DNA of 64,000 bases from Bacteroides uniformis (GCF_025147485.1 NZ_CP102263.1:757501-821500); one strand, 5' to 3'; positions 42,464-51,128 are shown, counted from the first letter of the stretch. The notes: generated from the letters alone by a model not told the origin. A program made the numbers and translations.

Positions 42464-43610
42464 CATCAGCGGCGGCGGTACCGGAGGACATATCTTTCCG
42501 GCCATCTCCATCGCTAACGCCATAAAAGAGTTGTGTCCCGACGCGGAGATTCTCTTCGTAGGTGCCGAAGGAAGAATGGAAATGCAGCGTGTTCCAGATG
42601 CCGGTTACCGGATTATAGGTTTACCCGTTGCCGGATTCGACCGCAAACATCTGTGGAAGAACTTCTCCGTACTGCTGAAACTGATACGAAGCCAGTGGAA
42701 AGCACGGAGCATCATCAAGGAGTTCCGCCCGCAAGTAGCCGTCGGTGTAGGTGGCTATGCCAGTGGTCCTACGCTGAAAATGGCGGGCATGATGGGTATT
42801 CCCACGCTGATACAGGAACAGAATTCCTACGCCGGTGTCACCAACAAGCTGCTGGCACAGAAGGCATGCAAGATTTGCGTGGCCTACGAAGGCATGGAAA
42901 AGTTCTTCCCGGCAGAAAAGATAATCATGACAGGTAATCCGGTGCGCCAGAACCTGCTCGGACATTCCATCCTGCACGCAGACGCCGTAAAGTACTTCGG
43001 ATTGAACCCGGAAAAGAAGACTATCCTCATTCTGGGCGGTAGTCTTGGAGCGCGTACCATCAACCAGACACTGACCGCCGGCCTGGATATCATTCGTACC
43101 CACCCCGACGTACAGTTTATCTGGCAGACTGGCAAGATATACATTGACCAAGTCAGAGAAGCCATTACAGCCACTACGGGAGAAGCCGTACGTAACCCGC
43201 ATATCAGTGCCATTCCGAATCTGTATGTGACGGACTTCATTAAGGATATGGCAAACGCCTATGCCGCTGCCGATCTGGTGATTTCACGTGCCGGAGCCGG
43301 TTCCATCTCCGAGTTCTGCCTGCTGCACAAGCCGGTCATCCTGGTTCCCTCACCCAATGTGGCCGAAGACCATCAGACCAAGAATGCGCTGGCGCTGGTG
43401 GATAAGGATGCAGCTATCTATGTGAAGGATGTGGAAGCGAAAGAGAAGCTGCTGCCGGTGGCGTTGGAGACAATCGCTAACCCCGAGAAGCTGCAAGACT
43501 TGAGCAAGAATATCGCCAAGCTAGCGTTGCCGGACTCGGCGACAATTATTGCGAAGGAGGTATTGAAGAGCCTCTCCCCTTGTCCCTCCCCCGTAGGGAG
43601 GGGGGAATAG
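42387..43610 (+). CDS. murG: Lipid II synthase: UDP-GlcNAc transferase to lipid I
   Basis: A GT28-type glycosyltransferase that converts lipid I to lipid II at the inner membrane face. Motifs: SGGGTGGHIFPA (UDP/lipid loop), GVGGYASGPTLKMA, EQNSYAGVTNKLLA, LGGSLGARTINQ, and SRAGAGSISEFCLLHKPVIL in the GlcNAc-nucleotide pocket. The start is uncertain: ATG 42387 gives 407 residues with a 22-residue head that is mostly repeat-coded; GTG 42453 gives 385 residues beginning VRLIISGGGTGGH, closer to the family N-terminus. The C-terminus SLSPCPSPVGRGE is encoded by another copy of the same repeat and is not part of the normal fold. Confidence 0.93.
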   Translation: MSKEANNYTTKSNSTPLPTGKGVRLIISGGGTGGHIFPAISIANAIKELCPDAEILFVGAEGRMEMQRVPDAGYRIIGLPVAGFDRKHLWKNFSVLLKLIRSQWKARSIIKEFRPQVAVGVGGYASGPTLKMAGMMGIPTLIQEQNSYAGVTNKLLAQKACKICVAYEGMEKFFPAEKIIMTGNPVRQNLLGHSILHADAVKYFGLNPEKKTILILGGSLGARTINQTLTAGLDIIRTHPDVQFIWQTGKIYIDQVREAITATTGEAVRNPHISAIPNLYVTDFIKDMANAYAAADLVISRAGAGSISEFCLLHKPVILVPSPNVAEDHQTKNALALVDKDAAIYVKDVEAKEKLLPVALETIANPEKLQDLSKNIAKLALPDSATIIAKEVLKSLSPCPSPVGRGE

Positions 43611-43751
43611 ATAGTACTGCTATCGTTCTTTTTATAATATCATACTTTTGGAAGAAGAGTTTGAAGAAAAAATTTGAATATGAATAAAAATATAAGCAAT
43701 AGTAACTCATCTCCCCTCCCTACGGGGGAGGGGCAGGGGGTGAGGCTTGAA
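43568..43751. repeat. GC-rich inverted element pair at murG/murC junction (copies C and D)
   Basis: Copy C (43568-43610) supplies the last 13 codons and the TAG stop of murG. Copy D (43703-43751) is inverted relative to C and lies in the 5' end of murC, read as SSPLPTGEGQGVRLE, with GGGGAGGGGCAGGGG before an in-frame GTG (43740-43742). B and D share flanking AGTAACTC as well as the core. Confidence 0.85.
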
Positions 43752-45125
43752 GCCATTCGCTCCGTTTATTTCGTCGGTGCCGGCGGCATCGGCATGAGCG
43801 CTCTGATACGCTATTTCCTCTCTAAAGGAAAGACAGTAGCGGGCTACGACCGTACGTCGAGCGAACTGACAGAACGTCTGATTACGGAAGGAGCACAGAT
43901 ACACTACGAAGAGGATATCAACCTTATTCCGGAGGAGTGCAAAGACAAGGCAAGCACGCTCGTGGTCTATACCCCCGCCGTGCCGCAAGAGCATGCAGAA
44001 CTGACCTATTTCCGTGAAAACGGTTTCGACATACATAAGCGCTCCCAAGTATTGGGCATCATCACCCGCAGCAGTAAAGGTCTGTGCGTGGCAGGTACGC
44101 ATGGCAAGACTACCACCAGCACCATGGCTGCCCACCTGCTGCACCAGTCACACGTGGGCTGCACCGCCTTCCTCGGAGGCATTTCGAAGAACTACGGTAC
44201 GAATCTGCTGCTTTCCGCCACCAGCCCTTATACCGTTATCGAAGCGGATGAGTTCGACCGCTCCTTCCACTGGCTATCGCCCTGGATGAGTGTCATTACT
44301 GCCACCGACCCCGACCACCTGGATATATACGGCACCAAAGAAGCCTATCTCGAAAGCTTCCGCCACTACACCACGCTTATCCAGCCGGGCGGCGCCTTGA
44401 TTCTGCACAAAGGACTGGAAATGCAAGCCGACGTACAACCGGGCGTCACCACCTATACCTACTCGCGCAACGAAGGCGACTTCCATGCCGAGAATATCCG
44501 CATCGGAAACGGTGAAATCTTCATCGACTTCGTGGCGCCTGACACCCGCATCAACGATATTCAGTTGGGTGTTCCCGTCAGCATCAACATCGAGAATGGT
44601 GTTGCCGCCATGGCACTCGCCCATCTCAGCGGTGCCACCGACGAAGAAATCAAGCAAGGCATGGCAAGCTTCCGCGGAGTGGACCGCCGTTTCGACTTCA
44701 AGCTGAAGAATGACCGGATTGTATTTCTCAGCGACTATGCCCACCATCCGGCGGAAATAGCCCAAAGCGTGAAGTCCGTCCGCGAGTTGTACCAAGACAA
44801 GAAGATAACCGTCATCTTCCAGCCCCACTTGTACACCCGTACTCGCGACTTCTACCGTGACTTTGCAGACAGCCTTTCCCTATCCGACGAGGTGATTCTG
44901 ACAGAGATATACCCTGCCCGCGAGCAACCGATTCCCGGCGTGACGAGTCAGCTGATTTATGACAACCTCCGCCCCGGCATCGAGAAATGCATCTGTAGGA
45001 AAGAAGACGTCCTCAGCCTCCTCGCCCAAAAGCACACCGAAGTATTGGTAGTGCTGGGAGCCGGAGACCTGGACAACTATGCGCCCCAAATCACCCAACT
45101 ATTATCAGAAAAATATCATGGTTAA
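43680..45125 (+). CDS. murC: UDP-N-acetylmuramate:L-alanine ligase
   Basis: A Mur ligase that attaches L-Ala to UDP-MurNAc, the first cytoplasmic peptide step. Motifs: VYFVGAGGIGMSALIRYF (UDP loop), the P-loop GTHGKTTTS (G139-T145 counting from 43680), IEADEFDRSFHWLSP, ATDPDHLDIYG, DYAHHPAEIA and QPHLYTRTRDFY. ATG 43680 gives 481 residues with a 20-residue head containing repeat-coded SSPLPTGEGQG; GTG 43740 gives 461 residues starting VRLEAIRSVYFVGAGG, which fits the usual MurC start better. Overlaps ftsQ by 8 bases. Confidence 0.94.
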   Translation: MNKNISNSNSSPLPTGEGQGVRLEAIRSVYFVGAGGIGMSALIRYFLSKGKTVAGYDRTSSELTERLITEGAQIHYEEDINLIPEECKDKASTLVVYTPAVPQEHAELTYFRENGFDIHKRSQVLGIITRSSKGLCVAGTHGKTTTSTMAAHLLHQSHVGCTAFLGGISKNYGTNLLLSATSPYTVIEADEFDRSFHWLSPWMSVITATDPDHLDIYGTKEAYLESFRHYTTLIQPGGALILHKGLEMQADVQPGVTTYTYSRNEGDFHAENIRIGNGEIFIDFVAPDTRINDIQLGVPVSINIENGVAAMALAHLSGATDEEIKQGMASFRGVDRRFDFKLKNDRIVFLSDYAHHPAEIAQSVKSVRELYQDKKITVIFQPHLYTRTRDFYRDFADSLSLSDEVILTEIYPAREQPIPGVTSQLIYDNLRPGIEKCICRKEDVLSLLAQKHTEVLVVLGAGDLDNYAPQITQLLSEKYHG

Positions 45126-45855
45126 AAGGATTCTACTTTCTATCGTTCTGTTGCTTGTCATTGCTTACCTGGTAGTGGCTGTCACAGCTTTCAACCGCAA
45201 GCCCACCTCGCAGGTGTGCCAAGACGTGGAACTGGTGATAAAAGACACGGTATATGCCGGCTTCATCACGAAGAAGGAAGTAGCTACCCTGCTGGAAAAG
45301 AAAGGCATCAGCCCCATTGGGAAAGACCTGGAACGCGTGCGTACCAAGACCTTGGAGCGCGAACTTGCCAAGCATCCCCTCATCGACCAGGTGGAGTGCT
45401 ACAAAACCCCGAGCGGCAAGCTCTGCATCGAAGTGACCCAGCGCACCCCCATCCTGCGCGTGATGAGCGCCAACGGCGAAAACTACTATCTGGACAACAA
45501 AGGTACCGTGATGCCCCCCGATGCAAAGTGCGTTGCACACCTCGCCGTTGTAACCGGAAATGTAGAAAAGTCGTTTGCCATGAGGGATTTATATAAGTTT
45601 GGTGTATTTTTGCAAAAGAATTCTTTTTGGAATGCACAGATAGAGCAAATTCACGTATTGCCCGGCAAGAACATCGAGTTAGTGCCCCGTGTCGGCGACC
45701 ATCTTATCTATTTAGGCAAGATTGCCGGATTCGAGAAGAAGCTGAAACGTGTAAAGGCATTCTACGAAAGAGGATTGAACCAGGTGGGTTGGAACAAATA
45801 CTCCCGTATCAGCGTTGAATTTGATAATCAAATCATCTGCACAAAGAGAGAGTAG
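45118..45855 (+). CDS. ftsQ: FtsQ/DivIB-like cell division protein
   Basis: A 245-residue bitopic protein: short basic start MVKRILLS, one membrane helix (IVLLLVIAYLVVAVTAF), then a POTRA-like domain (VELVIKDTVYAGFITKKEVATLL to HPLIDQVECYKTPSGKLCIEV) and a beta domain (TPILRVMSANGENYYLDNKGTVMP). It links FtsL/FtsB and the septal synthases. The ATG at 45118 overlaps the murC stop by 8 bases, indicating translational coupling; the longer frame lies inside murC and is rejected. Position between murC and ftsA is standard. Confidence 0.92.
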   Translation: MVKRILLSIVLLLVIAYLVVAVTAFNRKPTSQVCQDVELVIKDTVYAGFITKKEVATLLEKKGISPIGKDLERVRTKTLERELAKHPLIDQVECYKTPSGKLCIEVTQRTPILRVMSANGENYYLDNKGTVMPPDAKCVAHLAVVTGNVEKSFAMRDLYKFGVFLQKNSFWNAQIEQIHVLPGKNIELVPRVGDHLIYLGKIAGFEKKLKRVKAFYERGLNQVGWNKYSRISVEFDNQIICTKRE

Positions 45856-45895
45856 AGAAAGGGATTTACTAATAGTCCTTCTTTATCAAAGCGCA

Positions 45896-45938
45896 GCAAA
45901 TAGTAAATTGTAAATAGTAAAATAGTAAATAAATAGAT
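45896..45938 (+). repeat. AT-rich AAATAGTAAAT leader before ftsA
   Basis: CAAATAGTAAATTGTAAATA followed by GTAAAATAGTAAATAAATAG runs to the ftsA ATG. It is a looser member of the CGTAAAT leader family seen before dut, dgt and ftsI. Confidence 0.55.
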
Positions 45939-47372
45939 ATGGCAACAACAGATTTCATCGCCGCTATCGAGTTGAGTTCTTCCAAGATTTCCGGTATCGC
46001 AGGAAAGAAGAGCAGTGACGGAAGTATCCAGGTGTTGGCTTATGCACGCGAAGATGCATCCCCGTTTATACACAAAGGGGCCATCTACAACATTGACAAG
46101 GCCGCACAAGCGCTGACTTCCATCATCAACAAGCTGGAAGGCCAGTTGAACAACTCCATCGCCAAAGTATATGTAGGCATCGGCGGACAATCATTGCGCA
46201 CGGTGAGGAATGCGGTAAGCCGTACGCTGGAGGAAGAGAGCATCATTTCGCAAGAACTGGTAGACGAGATTTGCGACGAGAACCGTGATGTACCCTTGGT
46301 AGACATGAGTGTGCTGGATGTAGCCCCGCAAGAATACAAGATAGACAACACGCTGCATGTGGAGCCCGTAGGAGTTGCCGGAAGATACATCACCGGGCAG
46401 TTCCTCAACATCGTGGCGCGTGCCTCGCTGAAGAAGAACCTCGAACACAGCTTCGAGCAAGCCAAAGTGGAAATTGCCGACGACCTGCTCGTGGCTCCCA
46501 CTGCGTTGGCCAAAGCCGTGCTGACCGAAAACGAGATGCGTTCAGGCTGTGCACTGGTGGACTTCGGTGCCGACACCACCACCGTGCTGGTCTATAAGAA
46601 CAATATCCTGCGCTACCTCAGCGTACTGCCGCTGGGTGGAAACAACATTACCCACGACATCACTTCCCTGCAAATGGAAGAGGAAGATGCCGAGAAGCTG
46701 AAACTGCAATACGGTGATGCCCTCTACGAGGAGGAAGAAGACGCCGAGACCCCTGCCGTATGCACGTCGGAAGACGGCCGTACCTTCGAACTGGCCCTGC
46801 TGAACAATATTATCGGAGCACGTGCAGAAGAAATTCTTGCCAACGTATGGAACCAGTTGCAACTTTCCGGCTACGAGGACAAACTTTTCTCCGGTGTTGT
46901 ATTCACCGGTGGAGGAGCCAATCTGAAGAATCTTGAGAAAGCCTTCCATAGAGTAAGCAAGATTGAAAAGGTAAAGACCGCCAAGTTCGTACAGACCACC
47001 GTCCACACACGCAGCGACGAGCCCAAGAAGGACGGCATGCACAACACACTGCTGGGCCTGCTGGCTGCCGGCAACGAGAATTGCTGCCTGCAAGAGGTGA
47101 AGCCGGTGCAGCAGCCTGCCTCCAATGTTCCTCCCAAACCGGTCGACATATTCGTTGACGACGAAGCGCTGAAAGAGCAGGAAGCCGCCGCACGCGCCGC
47201 CAAGGCACAGCGCAAGAAGGAAGAGAAAGAACGCAAGGAGCGTGAGCGCAAAGAAAGGGAACTGCGCGAAAAGGAAGAAAAGAAGAAGAAAAAGAAAGAA
47301 GGCCCCAGCTGGTTCGAAAAGACTTTCAACAAGCTTTCCAACGAAATCTTCTCGGACGACGATATGAAGTAA
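45939..47372 (+). CDS. ftsA: Cell division protein FtsA
   Basis: A 477-residue actin-like ATPase that tethers FtsZ to the membrane and recruits the division machinery. Actin-family motifs are FIAAIELSSSKISGIAG (phosphate 1), the SHS2/1C insertion (AQALTSIINKLEGQLNNSIAKVYVGIGG), ALVDFGADTTTVLVYKN (phosphate 2) and GVVFTGGGANLKNLEK (adenosine). The C-terminal 90 residues hold a long E/K/R-rich linker (about 405-450) and an amphipathic end GPSWFEKTFNKLSNEIFSDD, the likely membrane-targeting helix. It lies 33 bases before ftsZ. Confidence 0.95.
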   Translation: MATTDFIAAIELSSSKISGIAGKKSSDGSIQVLAYAREDASPFIHKGAIYNIDKAAQALTSIINKLEGQLNNSIAKVYVGIGGQSLRTVRNAVSRTLEEESIISQELVDEICDENRDVPLVDMSVLDVAPQEYKIDNTLHVEPVGVAGRYITGQFLNIVARASLKKNLEHSFEQAKVEIADDLLVAPTALAKAVLTENEMRSGCALVDFGADTTTVLVYKNNILRYLSVLPLGGNNITHDITSLQMEEEDAEKLKLQYGDALYEEEEDAETPAVCTSEDGRTFELALLNNIIGARAEEILANVWNQLQLSGYEDKLFSGVVFTGGGANLKNLEKAFHRVSKIEKVKTAKFVQTTVHTRSDEPKKDGMHNTLLGLLAAGNENCCLQEVKPVQQPASNVPPKPVDIFVDDEALKEQEAAARAAKAQRKKEEKERKERERKERELREKEEKKKKKKEGPSWFEKTFNKLSNEIFSDDDMK

Positions 47373-47405
47373 TAATGTGATAATGTGCCAGAAAATTAAG
47401 TTATT

Positions 47406-48719
47406 ATGGAAGATATAGTACAATTCGATTTCCCGACCGATTCACCGAAAATCATTAAAGTAATCGGTGTAGGTGGAGGTGGCGGCAATGCCGTGAACCA
47501 TATGTACCGGGAAGGTATACACGACGTGACGTTCGTACTGTGCAACACAGACAACCAAGCGTTGAAGGACTCTCCCGTGCCCGTGAAGTTACAGCTTGGA
47601 AAAGAAGGCCTGGGAGCCGGAAACCGCCCTGCCCGTGCCCGCAAGGCAGCAGAAGAGAGCATCGAAGACATCAAGAATATGCTGAACGACGGCACCAAGA
47701 TGGTATTCATCACTGCCGGAATGGGCGGTGGTACCGGTACGGGTGCCGCACCCATCATTGCACAAACCGCCAAGGAAATGGACATCCTGACCATCGGCAT
47801 CGTCACCATCCCTTTCCGCTGGGAGGGCGACAAGAAGATAGACCAGGCACTGGATGGCGTAGAGGAAATCAGCAAGCACGTAGATGCCCTGCTGGTCATC
47901 AACAATGAAAAGCTGAGCGAGATATACAGCGAGCTATCCGTAGACGACGCGTTTGACAAGGCCGACGACACCCTTTCGGTAGCCGCCAAGAGTATTGCCG
48001 AAATCATCACCCTGCATGGAAAGGTGAACCTCGACTTCAACGACGTGAAAACAGTGCTGAAGGACGGCGGCGTAGCCATCATGAGTACCGGCTACGGCGA
48101 AGGTGACAACCGTGTCAGCGAAGCCATCAAGAACGCGCAGCACTCGCCGTTGCTGAACAACAACGACATCTTCAACTCCAAGAAAGTACTCCTCAACATC
48201 TCTTACAGTGCACAATACAAGCTGATGATGAGCGAGATGGACGAGGTGAAGGAGTTCATGAACCGTTTCAGCCGCGACTTCGAAACCAAATTCGGTATGG
48301 CCATTGACGACAAGCTGGAACAGAAAGTGAAAATCACCCTGCTTGCCACCGGTTTCGGTATCCAGGACATCCACATGAAGGAGATGGACGACCGCATCAC
48401 CCAGCGTACCGCCGAAGAACAGCAACGCCTTGCCGAGCTGGAGGAGGAAGAGGAACAGAGACGAAACCGCCGCGAAGTGTACTATGGCAAGGATGCCAAT
48501 GCCCGTTCCCAGCGCAGCCGCCGTCGCCATATCTATCTCTTCAATCCCGAAGACATGGACAACGCCGACATCATCAGCATGGTAGAGAATTCTCCGACCT
48601 ATCTGCGTGACAAAAGCACGCTGAACAGCATCAAGATGAAGGCAGAGCAGGAAGGGCAGCTCGCCACCGAAGCCGCGCAAGAGGCAGAAGGCGGTGCAGG
48701 GGGAGTCATCACCTTCTGA
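47406..48719 (+). CDS. ftsZ: Cell division protein FtsZ
   Basis: A 437-residue tubulin-like GTPase that forms the cytokinetic ring. Motifs: VIGVGGGGGNAVNHMYREGI, NTDNQALK, the tubulin signature GGGTGTG (107-113), and the T7 loop LDFNDVKTVLKDGG. The C-terminal region after about residue 320 is long and charged (EELEEEEEQRRNRREVYY). The short peptide that normally ends FtsZ and binds FtsA looks like NSPTYLRDK here, yet 34 residues follow it. The mRNA leader has one TGATAATGTGCC arm of the TGTGCTAAT repeat family. It is the last gene of the dcw run. Confidence 0.98.
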   Translation: MEDIVQFDFPTDSPKIIKVIGVGGGGGNAVNHMYREGIHDVTFVLCNTDNQALKDSPVPVKLQLGKEGLGAGNRPARARKAAEESIEDIKNMLNDGTKMVFITAGMGGGTGTGAAPIIAQTAKEMDILTIGIVTIPFRWEGDKKIDQALDGVEEISKHVDALLVINNEKLSEIYSELSVDDAFDKADDTLSVAAKSIAEIITLHGKVNLDFNDVKTVLKDGGVAIMSTGYGEGDNRVSEAIKNAQHSPLLNNNDIFNSKKVLLNISYSAQYKLMMSEMDEVKEFMNRFSRDFETKFGMAIDDKLEQKVKITLLATGFGIQDIHMKEMDDRITQRTAEEQQRLAELEEEEEQRRNRREVYYGKDANARSQRSRRRHIYLFNPEDMDNADIISMVENSPTYLRDKSTLNSIKMKAEQEGQLATEAAQEAEGGAGGVITF

Positions 48720-48788
48720 TTTTTCCGTTCCCGATATGTAAAACCATCCTCCTCCCCTTCGGGGGAACAGGAGTAAACCTATAACAAT

Positions 48789-49238
48789 ATGGATTTATTT
48801 GAAAAAGTCAGCGAAGACATTAAAACAGCCATGAAAGCCAAAGACAAAGTGGCTCTCGAAACATTGAGAAACGTAAAGAAAGTATTCCTTGAAGCCAAAA
48901 CCGCTCCCGGAGCCAACGATACCCTGAGCGATGCAGATGCTTTGAAGATTATCCAAAAACTGACCAAGCAAGGCAAAGACGCCGCTGAAATCTATGTACA
49001 GCAAGGTCGCCAGGACTTGGCAGACGATGAGCTGGCACAAGTAAAGGTGCTTGAAACCTATCTGCCCAAGCAGATGAGCGCCGAAGAACTGGAGGCAGCC
49101 TTGAAGGAAATCATAGCCGAAGTCGGCGCCACCAGCGGCAAGGACATGGGCAAGGTGATGGGTGTAGCCAGCAAGAAACTTGCCGGACTTGCCGAAGGCC
49201 GCGCCATCTCAGCCAAAGTAAAAGAGTTGCTGGGATAA
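48789..49238 (+). CDS. GatB/YqeY domain-containing protein
   Basis: A 149-residue YqeY-like protein: LFEKVSEDIKTAMKAKDKVALETLRN at the start, DALKIIQKLTKQGKDAAEIY, and the tail KVMGVASKKLAGLAEGRAISAKVKELLG, which matches the helical C-terminal domain of GatB used in tRNA amidation. Stand-alone versions are widespread but their function is unproven. It follows ftsZ by 69 bases, a common Bacteroidales order, and ends with a strong terminator. Confidence 0.92.
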   Translation: MDLFEKVSEDIKTAMKAKDKVALETLRNVKKVFLEAKTAPGANDTLSDADALKIIQKLTKQGKDAAEIYVQQGRQDLADDELAQVKVLETYLPKQMSAEELEAALKEIIAEVGATSGKDMGKVMGVASKKLAGLAEGRAISAKVKELLG

Positions 49239-49262
49239 AGAAATACACTTCCCCTATCATAT

Positions 49263-49317
49263 AAGCCGTGCTTCAACAGAGGGACTCAGCGTCCAAAGTC
49301 TGTTGAACACGGCTTTT
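49263..49317 (+). terminator. Strong terminator closing the dcw/yqeY unit
   Basis: AAGCCGTG plus TTCAACAGA (49263-49280) pairs with TCTGTTGAA plus CACGGCTT (49299-49315) followed by TTT; an 18-base loop. It begins 24 bases after the stop. Confidence 0.9.
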
Positions 49318-49387
49318 TACATACCAATCCATATCCTCCCCCACAAGAGATTATACGCTATCTATCAACGCATTATATTTACCGACC

Positions 49388-49513
49388 GTTTACCATAAGA
49401 TGTAAAAGCCGTTACCTAATGATGTAACGAAGGTTACCCTATATTGAAACGGTCGTTACCCTATATTGTAACGACCGTTACAGCTTATCGTAACGACCCT
49501 TACAGCAGTAAGT
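49388..49513. repeat. 22-bp-period GTTAC...GTAAC array
   Basis: GTTAC (or CTTAC) words begin at 49411, 49433, 49455, 49477 and 49499, exactly 22 bases apart, with a degenerate unit at 49388. Most units have internal dyad symmetry, e.g. GTTACCCTATATTGTAAC. The array lies between the yqeY terminator and the recO stop. The remaining bases of this 337-base gap show no gene. Confidence 0.85.
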
Positions 49514-49575
49514 AAAACTCCCTACTCCTATAATAAAGGCAGCGCACACTTATTGGGCCGTTACATCGACGATAA

Positions 49576-50304
49576 TCAATCAAAAAGCTCCTTCAATACC
49601 TCAAGTGATTTCAATACCGGGAAATCCGGCAGATGCAGACGATAATATTCATTCACAATGTTCAGGCAGCGGGTACGCTCCAACCGGTTCATGGTGAAAA
49701 GATGCATCGTTTCATAATTCATGCGCATCAGCTGTGTCAGGCGGGCCGCCTCCTCGGGAGCGATGTAATTGGAATGGAGCTGCGGACGCAAGGGAGTGAA
49801 ACAAGCATTCTGCAAATCGAAGTAATCTCCGGCATGATAATCCTCCAGGTTGGGATACAAACCGAGAAAACGGGAAAGGCGCATCAGGAAGACCAGATGG
49901 AAATTGGCAAACCCCTCCCTGCATTCATCCAGCCAGATGACGGAATGATACAGATAAGCAAACAGCGGACGGTTCTCTGCCTCCTCCCGGACGGCGCGAT
50001 AAAGGAATTCCGAAAGAAACAAAGCGATGGCAGATTTGTAGGGATCGTAGGGAAGCGTGGCGAAAGGATAAAGAGACTTCGCCTCCTTCACCTTATATAT
50101 AGTGGCATTAGGACGGAAATCGGCTTCAAGTTCCACCAATGCCAGCGGCTGGAAGAGTACCGGCTTCACCGCCGCCTTGCGCGAACGGGGTATGGACACC
50201 ATGAAGGAAGCCCTGCCAGCCACCTCCGTATAGATGTCTGCAATGAGAGATGTATCCTTATATTTCAAGGTATGCAGCACAATTCCCAGTGTTTTCTGTA
50301 ACAT
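49576..50304 (-). CDS. recO: DNA repair protein RecO
   Basis: A 242-residue recombination mediator that helps load RecA at gaps with RecR. The N-terminal OB fold reads [27 protein letters not shown] and continues to [18 protein letters not shown]; the helical part has [27 protein letters not shown] and [18 protein letters not shown]. The usual C-terminal cysteine zinc motif is absent, as in several other RecO proteins. It converges on the 22-bp array and is divergent from the tRNA-rpsT unit, with its own TAGCTTTG box. Confidence 0.92.
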   Translation of the reverse strand: MLQKTLGIVLHTLKYKDTSLIADIYTEVAGRASFMVSIPRSRKAAVKPVLFQPLALVELEADFRPNATIYKVKEAKSLYPFATLPYDPYKSAIALFLSEFLYRAVREEAENRPLFAYLYHSVIWLDECREGFANFHLVFLMRLSRFLGLYPNLEDYHAGDYFDLQNACFTPLRPQLHSNYIAPEEAARLTQLMRMNYETMHLFTMNRLERTRCLNIVNEYYRLHLPDFPVLKSLEVLKELFD

Positions 50305-50337
50305 TCCCGATTTCTTTATCTGGTTTCAATCTGATAA

Positions 50338-50345
50338 CAAAGCTA
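50338..50345 (-). promoter_or_regulatory. -7 box (TAGCTTTG) for recO
   Basis: The reverse strand reads TAGCTTTG 33 bases before the recO start. No -33 TTTG at the ideal distance. Confidence 0.45.
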
Positions 50346-50505
50346 CAAAAAAAAGCCCGAAAGAAGAGAAACAAAAGGAGAAGAATAAAAAAACAAGGTA
50401 AGGAGTGTAAAAAAGCAAAAGCACGTATCGCACTGATTTTCAATAAACAAAACGTTAACCTAGGACAAAAAGCAACAAAAAGCTATATTTTTTTCTTGCG
50501 AATGT

Positions 50506-50536
50506 TTTGGTAATTCAAAAATAGTTTCTACCTTTG
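50506..50536 (+). promoter_or_regulatory. Full Bacteroides promoter (TTTG-N19-TACCTTTG) for tRNA-Glu
   Basis: TTTG at 50506-50509 and TACCTTTG at 50529-50536 are 19 bases apart, an exact match to the primary sigma factor consensus of Bacteroides. It lies 57 bases before the tRNA and is the strongest promoter seen in the window. Confidence 0.8.
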
Positions 50537-50593
50537 CATCCGCAAACGAGAAATAAAGGCTCTTTGCAAGAGCGGAAACGCTCACCAAAGGAT

Positions 50594-50665
50594 GGCCCGT
50601 TCGTCTATCGGTTAGGACGCAAGATTTTCATTCTTGAAAGGGGGGTTCGATTCCCCCACGGGCTA
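50594..50665 (+). tRNA. tRNA-Glu (anticodon TTC)
   Basis: A 72-base cloverleaf: acceptor GGCCCGT (50594-50600) with ACGGGCT (50658-50664) and discriminator A; anticodon stem CAAGA/TCTTG with loop TTTTCAT and anticodon TTC at 50627-50629; T arm GGGGG-TTCGATT-CCCCC. CCA is not encoded, as usual in Bacteroides. G1 pairs with U72 as a wobble. It shares its promoter with rpsT, 40 bases downstream. Confidence 0.95.
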
Positions 50666-50705
50666 CAAAATAAAAAAATAAACGAATTAAAAAAGATTAG
50701 TCGAG

Positions 50706-50960
50706 ATGGCAAATCATAAATCATCACTGAAGAGAATCAGACAAGAAGAAACAAGAAGACTTCACAACAGATATTATGGCAAGACCATGAGAAACGCTGT
50801 TCGTAAGCTTCGTGCTACTACAGACAAGGCTGCAGCAACAGCAATGTATCCGGGTATCACAAAACTGTTGGATAAATTGGCTAAGACTAATGTAATCCAC
50901 AAGAACAAGGCTAACAACCTGAAGTCAAAATTGGCTATCTATATCAACAAGCTGGCTTAA
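50706..50960 (+). CDS. rpsT: 30S ribosomal protein S20
   Basis: An 84-residue basic helical protein binding the 5' domain of 16S rRNA. It starts [21 protein letters not shown] and carries the conserved tail [20 protein letters not shown] typical of S20. It lies 40 bases after tRNA-Glu under the same promoter and is followed by a terminator hairpin at 50987-51013. Confidence 0.97.
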   Translation: MANHKSSLKRIRQEETRRLHNRYYGKTMRNAVRKLRATTDKAAATAMYPGITKLLDKLAKTNVIHKNKANNLKSKLAIYINKLA

Positions 50961-50986
50961 GTTGACTGTTACACAAAAGATATTAC

Positions 50987-51013
50987 AAGGCTGGACTTTT
51001 TAGTCCGGCCTTT
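50987..51013 (+). terminator. Rho-independent terminator after rpsT
   Basis: AAGGCTGGACT pairs with AGTCCGGCCTT around a TTTT loop, followed by TC and T-rich sequence, 26 bases after the stop. Confidence 0.85.
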
Positions 51014-51128
51014 CTCATTTATACCTCTCTATTTACCTGCTTCCACACAAGTTTCTTTTCTGTGCTAAAAAGCTGTAAACTACCCGAATTTATCCGTTTG
51101 TTTAGCACCATATCCCGAGGATTTTCAC

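Noticed and set aside
45079..45117. Longer FtsQ start
   Set aside because: The extra codons lie in murC; the ATG at 45118 gives the normal short basic head before the membrane helix.
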